64,000 bases of DNA from Nocardia brasiliensis ATCC 700358 (GTDB lineage Bacteria > Actinomycetota > Actinomycetes > Mycobacteriales > Mycobacteriaceae). Both the position numbers and the translations under genes were made by a program. Below the pieces are notes generated by a model, which made no database searches, was not told the DNA's origin, and saw nothing but the letters and a program-made list of their open reading frames with translations. Shown here piece after piece: positions 17,583 to 26,334 of the stretch. The DNA lies in contig NC_018681.1 in NCBI RefSeq assembly GCF_000250675.2, forward strand, positions 3,038,001 through 3,102,000, given 5' to 3'. The first letter of the stretch is position 1; each line of letters opens with the position of its first letter.

Positions 17583-18721
17583 TAGACGGTGAACTCGGTG
17601 ACCGCCGCGACCACGCGGCCGATCTGATCGTCGGTGAGGTCCGGCCAAAGTGGCAGGCGCACAACGGTTCCGGAGAACTGCGCGGTGCGTACGCAGGGCT
17701 GCGGGGTGCGGCCGAGTTTCAACCCGGCCGGGCTGGAATCCAGTGGCACATAGTGGAACGGCGCCACGATGCCCTGGCCGCGCAGATGCGAGATCAGGTC
17801 GTCGCGGCGGTCCTCGTCGGGCACGCGCAGGTAGTAGAGGTGTGCGGTGTGCTCGCGATCGCCGGGCACGGTCATCAGCCGAACGTCGTTGCGGGCGGCC
17901 CAGTCCGGCAGTGCGGCGGCGTAGGCGTCCCACACCCGGTGCCGTCCGGCCTGGATGATGGCGAACTCGTCGAGTTGCGCGTCGAGCACGGCGGCGTTCA
18001 GTTCGCTGGGCAGATAGCTGGAGCCGATGTCCTGCCAGGAGTACTTGTCCACCGCGCCACGCAGGAAGCGGGCCCGGTCGGTGCCCTTCTCCCGGATGAT
18101 CTCCGCGCGCGCCATCAGGATCTCGTCGGTGAGCAGCAGCGCGCCGCCCTCACCGCAGTGCACGTTCTTGGTGTCGTGGAAGCTCAGCGTGCCGAGCGCG
18201 CCGAGGGTGCCCAGCGCGCGTCCGCGCCAGCGGCCGCCGAGCCCGTGCGCGTTGTCCTCGACGATGGCGACACCGTGCGCATTGGACAGTTCGAGCAGCC
18301 GTTCCATATCCGCGGCGACACCGCCGTAGTGGATGACGACGACGGCCTTGGTGCGGTCGGTGATCGCGGCCGCCACCGATTCCGGATCGATATTGCCGGT
18401 CTCCGGATCGATATCGGCGAACACGCAGGTTGCGCCGCGCAGGGCCATCGCGGTCGCGGTGGACGTGAAGGCGAAACTCGGCACGATCACCTCGTCGTCC
18501 GGGCCCAGCTCCAGCAGCAGGCCCGCCATCTCCAGCGCGGAGGTGCACGAGGTGGTGAGCAGCGCGTGCGGCGCCTCGGTGATCGTCTTCAGCTTCGCGG
18601 TCGCCGACGCGGTGAACGGTCCGTCGCCGTGACTGTGATCGGAGCCGAGCACGGCCTCCAGATTGGCCAGTTCGCGGCGGGCCCGGAACGGGCGGCTGAA
18701 GATGATGCGGTCAGTGGTCAA
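17582..18721 (-). CDS. rffA: dTDP-4-amino-4,6-dideoxy-sugar transaminase (DegT/DnrJ/EryC1 family, WecE-like)
   Basis: This 379-residue PLP enzyme should transfer an amino group from glutamate to a nucleotide-linked 4-keto-6-deoxy sugar. The PLP lysine is K185 in SFHDTKN, and the ring-stacking/binding segments EDNAHG (155-160) and PSFAFTSTATA are present. The spacing and the SFHDTKN motif resemble WecE/RffA (TDP-fucosamine formation). Its start lies 11 bases inside the GT2 gene upstream, so the two are coupled. Together with YfhO-like and GtrA-like proteins next door, it probably makes the amino sugar that is attached to an envelope polymer or lipid. The exact sugar is inferred. Confidence 0.85.
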   Translation of the reverse strand: MTTDRIIFSRPFRARRELANLEAVLGSDHSHGDGPFTASATAKLKTITEAPHALLTTSCTSALEMAGLLLELGPDDEVIVPSFAFTSTATAMALRGATCVFADIDPETGNIDPESVAAAITDRTKAVVVIHYGGVAADMERLLELSNAHGVAIVEDNAHGLGGRWRGRALGTLGALGTLSFHDTKNVHCGEGGALLLTDEILMARAEIIREKGTDRARFLRGAVDKYSWQDIGSSYLPSELNAAVLDAQLDEFAIIQAGRHRVWDAYAAALPDWAARNDVRLMTVPGDREHTAHLYYLRVPDEDRRDDLISHLRGQGIVAPFHYVPLDSSPAGLKLGRTPQPCVRTAQFSGTVVRLPLWPDLTDDQIGRVVAAVTEFTV

Positions 18722-19835
18722 CCCGGTCGTTCCCCCTGTTGGCGGTGGTGGTCAAGGTCCGCAGTGCGGCGGTCGCGTCGGCGGCGGGATCCTCGACTGC
18801 GGAGGGTAGTGCCTGCGGACGCGGCGTCGGTGAATCGACGGTCAGGTAGAGCGGCTTACCGACCAGAATGTGCAGCGCCACGCCGAGGTACTCGGCGATG
18901 AGCCCGAGCGAGAACAGGATGGCGCCGGACACGAGCAGCAGGACGACGATCATCGACGCCCAGCCCTCGGGCGCCCAGTTGTCGGTGGTGAGCGCCTCGT
19001 AGACGATGAAGGCGGCGAGCAGCCCGCCGCCGAGCGCCAGCGTCACGCCGAGCATGCTGACCAGGCGCAGGCCGCGAGTTCCGCTGCACAGCACCATCTT
19101 CCAGAACAACGAGAACAGCCGGCGGTAGTTGTAGCCGGATTCTTCCCGGCCCTCCGCGCGCAGCACCACCGGTACCTGCGCGACCTTGCCGACCACCCAG
19201 GTGAGCGCGACATCGAGGTACACCCCGTTGGACGCGACCTCGGCGAGCTGGCGGCCGATGGCGCCGCGGATCAACCGGTAGCTCTCGAACCGAGTGGAGT
19301 CGGGGAACGCGAACAGTGTCGCCAGCACCAGTTTCGCGCCGCGTGAGGTGAGGTTGCGCAGGAAGCCGTGCGGGCGGGTGTTGCTCGGCTTCGAGTAGAC
19401 CAGTTCGGCGCGTTCGGTCAGCGCGGCGTCGAGGAAGGTGCCGATGAACCGCGGATCGTGCTGGCCGTCCTCGTCCATGGTGACGATCCAGTCGCCGTTC
19501 GCCGCGGACATGCCCGCGATGGTCGCGGCGTCCTGGCCGAAATTGCGGCTGAGCCAGATGGTGCGCACCTCGGGGTAGGCGCGCTCGAGTTCTTGCAGCA
19601 CCACATCGGAGCGATCGGGTCCGTGGTCGTGCACGAGGATGATCTCGTCGACCTGGAAGGTGACCCCACCCGCGGTGGTGCTGGGACGGGTGAGCTCGTG
19701 GAGTTCGGCGACCAGCTCGCCGACGGTGTCCTCACCCCGGTAGATCGGCACGACGACAGAGATGCCGTGCGATCGGGCGGACCGGCCGTTCGGTACGACG
19801 GCGGAACGGGGCGTCTGATTGGACGGAATCGGCAT
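18711..19835 (-). CDS. Membrane-bound GT2 polyprenyl-phosphate glycosyltransferase (ArnC/CsbB/DPM1-like)
   Basis: This 374-residue protein has a cytoplasmic GT-A domain (about 24-245) and two C-terminal membrane helices (about 258-280 and 293-318). The metal-binding DED motif is D121-D123 in MDEDGQHD, and GISVVVPIYRGEDT opens the domain. Such enzymes load one sugar onto polyprenyl phosphate on the inner face of the membrane. The first 23 residues are polar and look disordered. It overlaps the aminotransferase gene and is divergent from the YfhO-like pair, whose relatives act after GT2 and GtrA enzymes in Bacillus and Listeria. The sugar is likely the aminotransferase product, by inference. 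Confidence 0.88.
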   Translation of the reverse strand: MPIPSNQTPRSAVVPNGRSARSHGISVVVPIYRGEDTVGELVAELHELTRPSTTAGGVTFQVDEIILVHDHGPDRSDVVLQELERAYPEVRTIWLSRNFGQDAATIAGMSAANGDWIVTMDEDGQHDPRFIGTFLDAALTERAELVYSKPSNTRPHGFLRNLTSRGAKLVLATLFAFPDSTRFESYRLIRGAIGRQLAEVASNGVYLDVALTWVVGKVAQVPVVLRAEGREESGYNYRRLFSLFWKMVLCSGTRGLRLVSMLGVTLALGGGLLAAFIVYEALTTDNWAPEGWASMIVVLLLVSGAILFSLGLIAEYLGVALHILVGKPLYLTVDSPTPRPQALPSAVEDPAADATAALRTLTTTANRGNDRVDH

Positions 19836-20000
19836 CAGCTTGATCGACTTTCGATGACGGTGCGTGCCGGTAGCTCCCGCGGGACAGCAGGGCCCGAGCC
19901 GTCCAGAACTCTAGCATGGTGCGGGTTTCCGATTCCGGGGCAGCACATCCCCCCATCATCATCGCGGCGGCGGGCTGATGCCAAGTGCCACACCGCTGTG

Positions 20001-20006
20001 TAGGGT
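20001..20006 (+). promoter_or_regulatory. Probable leaderless -10 element, first YfhO-like gene
   Basis: TAGGGT lies nine bases before the GTG at 20016. The same block (TGTAGGGT, then GGRACTCGTG) is repeated before the second copy at 22332-22347. Confidence 0.5.
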
Positions 20007-20015
20007 TTGGAACTC

Positions 20016-22325
20016 GTGACGGAAAGCGCAGTGACGAGGGTGGTGCTCCCCGGGTCCGCCGAGGTCAACACGGCTACTTCTGCCGAGCCGCCCGCGCATG
20101 CCGGAGCGGACCGGGCCGCGTCGGCGCCCGAGCCCGCGGCCGGCGATCGCTCCGCTCGTCGCGAGGTGTACCGCTGGGGTGCGATCACCGTCGCCGGCGT
20201 GATCCTCGGCTACGTCGCGGTGTTGCTCGCCAACGCCAGGCACTTCTACACCGACGACACCGAATCCCAGTACACCGGACTGTGGATCGGGCTCGGGCGC
20301 GCGCTGCGCGACGGCACCTTCCCGGTGCTGGTGCCCGAGCGGTGGATGTCGGGCAACAACACGATGGACGACGCGGGCCTGTTCAACCCGCCGCAGCTGC
20401 TGATCGATCTGATCGCGCCCTCGGTAGACAACATGGCGCTCTACGCCACCGTCGTGAAACTGGTCTTCGCGATCATCTCCGCGCTCGGCGTCTACCGGAT
20501 CTGCCTCGCCTACGGCGGCCGGCCCGCCTGGTCGGCGGTGGCGGGTATCGCGTTCCCGCTCTCGGGCTTCTTCCTGTTCTTCGACGAGGCCAGCTGGATG
20601 ACCGCGCTCACCGGCACGGCCTGGCTGGTGCACGCCTGGGCATCCTCGGTGCGCTACACCCGCGGGCAGGGCGGACCGATCCCGGTGTTCGTCTATCTCT
20701 ATCTGACGATCTCCACCCAATACATCTTCCCGGCGGTCGAGGCGGCGCTGATGCTGCTCGCGGTCGCGGTGGGCGAGCTTGTGTACCAACGGAAATGGCT
20801 GCCCGTACTGCGACTGGCGATCGTCGGCGGCTGCGCCGGACTGGCCGGGCTGCTGACCTTCCTGCCGAGCATGCTCTCGGCCAAGGTCACCTGGCGCGGC
20901 ACCATGGAGATCAACAACGACCAGTTCCTCACCGTGCCGTGGTCGGAATCGCTCAACGCCAGCCTGCCGAGTTCGATGCCGGCCTTCACCTCGTGGTGGG
21001 GCTACGTGCAGCCGATGCCGGTCACCTACATCGCCTGGTTTCTGATTCCGGCGCTGGCGTTCATCGACTGGCAGCGGGCCCGGCAATCCTGGCGGGAGCT
21101 GACCGGCGTCGCGTTCTTCGCGGTCGTGATGCTGATGTGGGCGGCCGGGCCGGGCTCCATCGGCCCGCTGCGCTGGCCGGTGCGGGTACTGCCGATGCTG
21201 GCCATCGGGCTGCTGGTGCTGGTGTGCGTGCTGCTCGGGCGCTACGCGACCACACGGGATCTGAAGAACCGGACGATCGCCGCGGGCGTGCTGATCTTCC
21301 TGCTGTTCGTGCGGACCTTCTCCGCCGATCCGCACCAGGTGGGCTGGCATGTGCTCGCGGTCGCGGCGGTGGTCGCGCTCGGCGCCGGCGTGCTCTGGCT
21401 GGATCGGACCAAAGGCACGGCCATGGCCTGCGCGCTGGCGATCGTCGCCATGTTCCCCATCGCCTACCTGCAGGTGAACGCCGCGCAGCCGACACCGATG
21501 ACGTGGAACCTGCCGACCAACCGCTCCGAGGCCGAGGCAGCCTTCCCGGACTTCCCCGGAACCACCCTCCAACTCGCCGAGCGGGGCCTGGTGCAGCCGG
21601 GGGACAAGAGCCTCGAAGGTGCCTACGGCTCCCTGGTTTTCGGCAACTACGCCAAATCGCTGGACCTGAGCTACGTCAACGGCTATACCCCGACCGGCCA
21701 CTTCTATTTCGGTGAGCTGCTGTGCATGCGCTGGGACAGCAGCGTGTGCCCGGATGCGTTCCGGCGCATGTTCGCTCCCGAGCCGACCACTGGGCGCAAC
21801 CTCGCCGACCTGATGAAGATCGACCGGGTGGTGTTGCAGCGGGCACTGTTCCCGGACGCGCGCAACCAGCCCGCACCGGAGGGCTGGAAGTGGGTGGACT
21901 ACCCGGGACACGAGCAGTTCATCTCGGTGCTCGAACGCGTCGACGGGCCGATCTCCACGGTGAACGGACGGGTCTCGGCCACCAAGAACGCGACGGCGAC
22001 ATCGATCTCGGAGACCGACACGACCAGCCGGGTCCGGGTGAGCGCGCCCGCGGGCGGCAAGGTGGTCTTCGCGCGCCTGGGCTGGCCCGGCTATCGCGTG
22101 ACGCTGAACGGCAACCAGATTCCGATCACCACCGTCGCGAAATCGTTTGTCGCCGTTGACCTTCCCGCGGGCACCCAGAACGCCGAACTGGTGTTGACCT
22201 GGCGTCCGCCGGGCTGGAAGATCGGCATCGCCGCGCTGGCCGCCGGTCTTGTCGGCACCGGTGTGCTGCAGTGGATGTACGTGCGCTCGCGTCGACGGAC
22301 AGGGGAGCAGCCCGCCGCCGTGTGA
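20016..22325 (+). CDS. YfhO-like multi-spanning GT-C glycosyltransferase, copy 1
   Basis: This 769-residue membrane protein has a short disordered N-terminus (about 1-45) and a dozen or more membrane helices. An outer-face C-terminal beta domain follows, with the YfhO signature FARLGWPGYRVTLNG and later LTWRPPGW, and then one last helix. The first outer loop, HFYTDDTESQY, carries acidic residues where GT-C enzymes keep their catalytic aspartate. YfhO proteins move a sugar from polyprenyl phosphate to a wall polymer or lipid outside the cell. The GTG at 20016 is chosen because the paralogue starts at the same point; an in-frame TTG at 20007 is possible. A close tandem copy follows. Confidence 0.85.
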   Translation: MTESAVTRVVLPGSAEVNTATSAEPPAHAGADRAASAPEPAAGDRSARREVYRWGAITVAGVILGYVAVLLANARHFYTDDTESQYTGLWIGLGRALRDGTFPVLVPERWMSGNNTMDDAGLFNPPQLLIDLIAPSVDNMALYATVVKLVFAIISALGVYRICLAYGGRPAWSAVAGIAFPLSGFFLFFDEASWMTALTGTAWLVHAWASSVRYTRGQGGPIPVFVYLYLTISTQYIFPAVEAALMLLAVAVGELVYQRKWLPVLRLAIVGGCAGLAGLLTFLPSMLSAKVTWRGTMEINNDQFLTVPWSESLNASLPSSMPAFTSWWGYVQPMPVTYIAWFLIPALAFIDWQRARQSWRELTGVAFFAVVMLMWAAGPGSIGPLRWPVRVLPMLAIGLLVLVCVLLGRYATTRDLKNRTIAAGVLIFLLFVRTFSADPHQVGWHVLAVAAVVALGAGVLWLDRTKGTAMACALAIVAMFPIAYLQVNAAQPTPMTWNLPTNRSEAEAAFPDFPGTTLQLAERGLVQPGDKSLEGAYGSLVFGNYAKSLDLSYVNGYTPTGHFYFGELLCMRWDSSVCPDAFRRMFAPEPTTGRNLADLMKIDRVVLQRALFPDARNQPAPEGWKWVDYPGHEQFISVLERVDGPISTVNGRVSATKNATATSISETDTTSRVRVSAPAGGKVVFARLGWPGYRVTLNGNQIPITTVAKSFVAVDLPAGTQNAELVLTWRPPGWKIGIAALAAGLVGTGVLQWMYVRSRRRTGEQPAAV

Positions 22326-22331
22326 TGCCTG

Positions 22332-22337
22332 TAGGGT
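22332..22337 (+). promoter_or_regulatory. Probable leaderless -10 element, second YfhO-like gene
   Basis: TAGGGT lies nine bases before the GTG at 22347, only seven bases after the stop of copy 1. The arrangement matches that at 20001. Confidence 0.5.
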
Positions 22338-22346
22338 CTGGGACTC

Positions 22347-24599
22347 GTGGTGGAAAGCAGTAGCGCGCTCGCTCGGCGGGACGTGTACAAGTGGGGTCTG
22401 ATAACCGCACTCGGCGTGATCGCCGGATACGGCGCCGTCCTGCTGGCCAACGTCCGGCACTTCTACACCGACGACACCGAGTCGCAGTACGCCCCGCTGT
22501 GGGTGATGCTCGGAAATCGCCTGCGGGACGGGCAATTTCCCATGCTGGTTCCCGAACACTGGATGGCGGGCAACTACACCATCGAAGAGGCGGGCCTGCT
22601 GAATCCGCCGCAGCTGCTGATCGATCTGATCGCGCCCTCGGTGGACAACGTCGCGCTCTACGCCACCGTGGTGAAACTGATCTTCGCGATCGTGCTCGGC
22701 CTCGGCGTGTACCGGATCTGTCTCGCCTACGGCGCGAAAGCCCCGTGGGCGGCGGTCGCCGGCGTCACCATGCCGTTCACCGGCTGGCTGCTGTTCTTCG
22801 ACGAAGCCAGCTGGTACACCGCGTTCGTCGGCACGGCGTGGCTGACGCACGCGTGGGCGTCCGGGGTCCGCTACGCGCGCGGACTCGGCGGGAGCGGTAA
22901 GCCCGGATCCAGCGGGCCGATCCCGACTTTCGTATTCCTGTACCTCGCGATCTCGGTGCAGTACATCTTCCCGGCCGTGGAAGCCGGGCTGATGATCGGC
23001 GCGGTCGTCGTCGGTGAGGTTGTCTACCAACGCAAATGGCGTCCGTCGCTGTGGTTGCTCGCCACCGCCGGCTGCGCGGCGCTGGTCGGGCTGGCCACCT
23101 ACCTGCCGAGCATGCTCTCGGCCAAGGTGACCTGGCGCGGCACCGCCCAGATCAACAACGACCAGTTCCTCACCGTGCCCTGGTCCGAATCGCTGAACGC
23201 CAGCCTGCCCAGCACGCTGCCCGCCTACAACTCCTGGTGGGGTTACGTGCAGCCGATGCCGGTCGTCTACATCGCGTGGTTCCTGATCCCGGCGCTGGCG
23301 TTCATCGACTGGCGCAAGGCACGGGAGAACTGGCGGGAATTCACCGCGATCGCGTTGTTCGCGATCATGGCGCTGATGTGGACCGCAGGCCCCGGCGCCA
23401 TCGGGCCGCTGCGCTGGCCCGCGCGGGTGCTGCCGATGGTGGCGCTGGGGCTGCTGGTGCTGGTGTGCGTGCTACTCGGGCGCTACGCCACCTTCGACGG
23501 CTGGCGGCGGCGCGGCATCGCCGCGGGCGTATTGATCGGGTTGCTGTTCGTGCGATCGTTCTCCGCCGCGCCCCGCGAACTGGGCGGGCATGTGATCGCG
23601 GTGCTCGCCGTGGTCGCGCTCGGGGCGGCCGTGGTGTGGCTCGGACGCAACAAAGGAACGGTCGCCGCCTGCGCGCTCACGCTCGTCGCGGTGTTCCCCA
23701 TCGCCTACGTCCAGGTGTGGGCCGCCCAGCCGACCCCGATGGGCTGGAACCTGCCGACCAACCGCTCCGAGATGAAAGCCGCGTTCCCCGACTTCACCGG
23801 CACCACCCTGCAACTCGCCGATCGCGGACCCATCACGCCCGGTGAACGAAACCTGAAGGGCGCCTACGGGTCTCTCGTCTTCGGCAACTACGCCAAAGAT
23901 CTCGAACTGACCTACGTCAGCGGGTACACGCCGAACGGGCACTACTGGTTCGGCGAACTGCTCTGCATGCGCTGGGACACCAGCGTGTGCCCCGACGCGT
24001 TCCGGCGCGCGTTCGACATCGAACCCGGCACCGGACGCACCATCGTCGACCTCATGAAGGTCGACCGGGTCGTGCTGCAACGCGCGATGTACCCCGACGC
24101 CCGCAACCAGCCCGCACCGCCCGGCTGGAAATGGGTCGACTACCCCGGCCACGAGCAGTACATCTCCGTGCTGGAACGCGTCGACGGTTTGCTCTCCACC
24201 CGCAACGGGCGCGTCGCGGCCGCTCTCGGCGTCACCGCCACCTCGGTCGCCGAATCCGACCGCACCAGCACAGTGCGGGTCAGCTCCGGCACCGGCGGCC
24301 AGGTCGTTCTCGCCCGCCTCGGCTGGCCCGGCTACCACGCCACCCTCGACGGCAAAGACCTCCCCACCCACCTCGTCGCCAAAACCTTCCTCGCCGTAGA
24401 CATCCCGGCCGGCACCAAGAACGGCGACCTAGAACTCACCTGGCGTCCCCCCGGCTGGCAAATCGGCGCCGCTGCCATCGCCCTCGGCCTGATCGGCGTC
24501 GGCCTGCTCCAATGGCTGTACACCCGCCGCCGCGACGACGAACTCGTCGAACCGGCCCCCGACGCCGCCGAACCCGATCTGGCCGACGCGTCGCGCTGA
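22347..24599 (+). CDS. YfhO-like multi-spanning GT-C glycosyltransferase, copy 2
   Basis: This 750-residue tandem paralogue is alignable with the upstream gene over its whole length, including HFYTDDTESQY, NNDQFLTVPWSESLNASLPS, the LGWPGYHATLDG outer domain and the final membrane helix. It lacks the 35-residue disordered N-terminus of copy 1, and it has a small insertion (GGSGKPGSSGP) in one loop. Two copies could recognise different acceptors, act as a heterodimer, or be redundant. The GTG has no ribosome binding site but has a well-placed -10 element. The C-terminal tail after the last helix is acidic (about residues 725-750). Confidence 0.85.
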   Translation: MVESSSALARRDVYKWGLITALGVIAGYGAVLLANVRHFYTDDTESQYAPLWVMLGNRLRDGQFPMLVPEHWMAGNYTIEEAGLLNPPQLLIDLIAPSVDNVALYATVVKLIFAIVLGLGVYRICLAYGAKAPWAAVAGVTMPFTGWLLFFDEASWYTAFVGTAWLTHAWASGVRYARGLGGSGKPGSSGPIPTFVFLYLAISVQYIFPAVEAGLMIGAVVVGEVVYQRKWRPSLWLLATAGCAALVGLATYLPSMLSAKVTWRGTAQINNDQFLTVPWSESLNASLPSTLPAYNSWWGYVQPMPVVYIAWFLIPALAFIDWRKARENWREFTAIALFAIMALMWTAGPGAIGPLRWPARVLPMVALGLLVLVCVLLGRYATFDGWRRRGIAAGVLIGLLFVRSFSAAPRELGGHVIAVLAVVALGAAVVWLGRNKGTVAACALTLVAVFPIAYVQVWAAQPTPMGWNLPTNRSEMKAAFPDFTGTTLQLADRGPITPGERNLKGAYGSLVFGNYAKDLELTYVSGYTPNGHYWFGELLCMRWDTSVCPDAFRRAFDIEPGTGRTIVDLMKVDRVVLQRAMYPDARNQPAPPGWKWVDYPGHEQYISVLERVDGLLSTRNGRVAAALGVTATSVAESDRTSTVRVSSGTGGQVVLARLGWPGYHATLDGKDLPTHLVAKTFLAVDIPAGTKNGDLELTWRPPGWQIGAAAIALGLIGVGLLQWLYTRRRDDELVEPAPDAAEPDLADASR

Positions 24600-24825
24600 A
24601 CTGGCCGAAAAGTCGCCTCACAGGGCTTGTCGACACCTCACACAGCGACATGCCGTGTGGCGCGCCGAGGCTCGGTGTGGGAGGTCTGTGAAGTGGCCGA
24701 GTTGCGTGCGGTTCGCACTCGGTTCCGGGCGTGATGGGCGGGCAGTGGGCGCGCGGGCCGGGGTGGTCGTCGAGGAATCGTGCGGTGGCGACTAGAGTGC
24801 CCAGCGCGACAGGAGGTGCCGCCTG

Positions 24826-25824
24826 GTGGATTTCGACGATGACCGGAGCGTGGCTTCCGCACGCACCGAGGAGGTGATCCGCGCGGTGCCCCGAGCCCCA
24901 TTCCGTGACGCCGACAAGTACGACCTACGGACCGACGCCGCGAGCCAACACGTGCCGCCCGCGTCGCCTCCCGAGACAGGTCCGGGTCTTGCGCAGGAGC
25001 CGGATGATTCGGTGCAGAGCGCAGCGGAGTTCGCGCCTGACGGGGAGAAGTTCAGGCCTGCCGACGGCGCGGGCGCAACGGCCTCGAACGCCCACCGGGG
25101 CGGATACGCAGCGGCCGACTCGGCTCGTATTGCTATGGGGGACACGGATGTTTCGTCGTCCGGACCGAACGTGATGGTCGCCGGTGCCGCCGATGGCGTG
25201 GCGGCCGACGCGGGAGCCGAGGGTCTGACCGATGGTGGTCGGGCTGCGGTGGCCCGCGCGGGCGGTGGGGCATCGGCCGGTGCCGCCGGTGGTGTGGTGG
25301 CCGGTGCGGGCGGCGGGGCTCTGACTGGTGCCGCTGCGGGTGGGGGCGGCGCGACCGGGGTGGGGGAGAGTGCTGCGGGGGGTGTGGAGAATCCGGGGCC
25401 GCTGTTGCGGGTGGTGCGGCGGCAGGAGTTGGCGTTCGCGGTGGTGGGCGGGTTCAATACTGCGCTCGGTATCGGGATGACTGTGGTCTGGCTGGCGGTG
25501 CTCGGCGACAATGTGCCGCCTTCGGTGGCGGTGGCGGCGGCCTATGCGGTGAGTATCGCGGTCGCGTTCGTGTTGCATCGGACGCTGGTGTTTCGGGTGC
25601 GCGGGCATCTGCTGCGTGACTTCTTGCGGTTCGTCGCGGTGAATTCCGGTGGGCTGCTGCTGAATATGGTGTTGCTGGAGTTGGCGGTGTCGGTGTGGCA
25701 CTTCCCGGACAAACCCGCGGCGGTCGTGGTGATGGGCTTGGTGGCCGTTGCCAGCTACTTCGGCCACCGCCACATCTCGTTCCACCGCCGACCGGCGGTC
25801 GAATCGCACGACGTCGTCGGGTAG
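24826..25824 (+). CDS. GtrA family membrane protein with long disordered N-terminal extension
   Basis: This 332-residue protein has a GtrA domain of four membrane helices in the last 135 residues (ELAFAVVGGFNTALGIGMTV, then LHRTLVFRVRGH and SYFGHRHISFHR). GtrA proteins are thought to flip polyprenyl-phosphate-linked sugars. The first 190 residues are low in complexity and rich in alanine, glycine and acidic residues, with runs of GAAGG type between about 140 and 180. GtrA proteins are normally near 130-150 residues, so the extension is unusual. The GTG has an AGGAGG site. It follows the YfhO pair on the same strand and probably serves the same glycosylation pathway. Confidence 0.88.
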   Translation: MDFDDDRSVASARTEEVIRAVPRAPFRDADKYDLRTDAASQHVPPASPPETGPGLAQEPDDSVQSAAEFAPDGEKFRPADGAGATASNAHRGGYAAADSARIAMGDTDVSSSGPNVMVAGAADGVAADAGAEGLTDGGRAAVARAGGGASAGAAGGVVAGAGGGALTGAAAGGGGATGVGESAAGGVENPGPLLRVVRRQELAFAVVGGFNTALGIGMTVVWLAVLGDNVPPSVAVAAAYAVSIAVAFVLHRTLVFRVRGHLLRDFLRFVAVNSGGLLLNMVLLELAVSVWHFPDKPAAVVVMGLVAVASYFGHRHISFHRRPAVESHDVVG

Positions 25825-25827
25825 GTT
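25822..25827 (+). promoter_or_regulatory. Probable leaderless -10 element overlapping the gtrA stop codon
   Basis: TAGGTT includes the TAG stop of the GtrA gene and ends seven bases before the ATG at 25835. Confidence 0.45.
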
Positions 25828-25834
25828 TTCGGTC

Positions 25835-26065
25835 ATGCCGGAGCACACCACCTTGGACGCCACGCTGTTGAGCCTGCTGGCCTGCCCGCAGGACAAGGGC
25901 CCGCTGCTGCTGGTCCGCGCGACCGAGGGCACCGTCCTCTACAACCCGCGCCTGCGCCGCGCCTACCCCATCGACAACGGCATCCCCGTGCTTCTCATCG
26001 ACGAAGCCCGCGACGCCACCGAAGCCGAACACGCCGACTTCATCGCCCAGCCCGTCGAAAGCTGA
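25835..26065 (+). CDS. Trm112-like protein
   Basis: This 76-residue protein has the Trm112/UPF0434 pattern: LLSLLACPQDKGPLLLV at residues 10-26 and YPIDNGIPVLLIDEAR near residue 45. In eukaryotes Trm112 activates methyltransferases. Bacterial members are small stand-alone proteins of unclear role, often near lipid A, DNA or wall genes. Only one of the zinc-ligand cysteines seen in some relatives is present. The ATG lacks a ribosome binding site but has TAGGTT just upstream, so it may be leaderless. Confidence 0.85.
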   Translation: MPEHTTLDATLLSLLACPQDKGPLLLVRATEGTVLYNPRLRRAYPIDNGIPVLLIDEARDATEAEHADFIAQPVES

Positions 26066-26084
26066 GCCCCCTCCTCCCGCCTGA

Positions 26085-26208
26085 GTGTGCTTGTTCGCGA
26101 CGGCGCGTGCGACGCATTGGTTGAGTCCAACGCTGGTGGAGTCCGCAACCAGTCGTCCGCGAACCGGCCCGCCGCGGTTCGAAACTCGTTGCCGCTCAAC
26201 AAGCACAC
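26085..26208. repeat. Short element flanked by 11-bp inverted repeats
   Basis: GTGTGCTTGTT at 26085-26095 and its exact complement at 26198-26208 enclose 102 bases with no gene. This looks like a small MITE-like relic or a long-range hairpin. No target-site duplication was identified. Confidence 0.4.
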
Positions 26209-26250
26209 GAATTGCGGCCACTCCAGCAGGAACTGCCCTGGACGCCTGAT

Positions 26251-26303
26251 CACCAGGTAATGGTGGCGTGGCCCTCGGCCGATGCCGCCACCATTACCTG
26301 GTG
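26251..26303. repeat. Perfect 18-bp inverted repeat (hairpin)
   Basis: CACCAGGTAATGGTGGCG at 26251-26268 is exactly complementary to 26286-26303, with a 17-base loop. It lies between the Trm112-like gene and the convergent nuclease-relic genes and may end transcription from both, though no U-tract is present. Confidence 0.6.
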
Positions 26304-26334
26304 CTCAACTGTCCAGCCCGGGTTGCCGCTCGGA

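Noticed and set aside
19959..23030. 1023-codon open frame antisense to the first YfhO-like gene
   Set aside because: It is rich in Arg, His, Asp and Gly with no family motif, and lies opposite a well-supported membrane protein. This is typical of the third-position GC effect in high-GC DNA.
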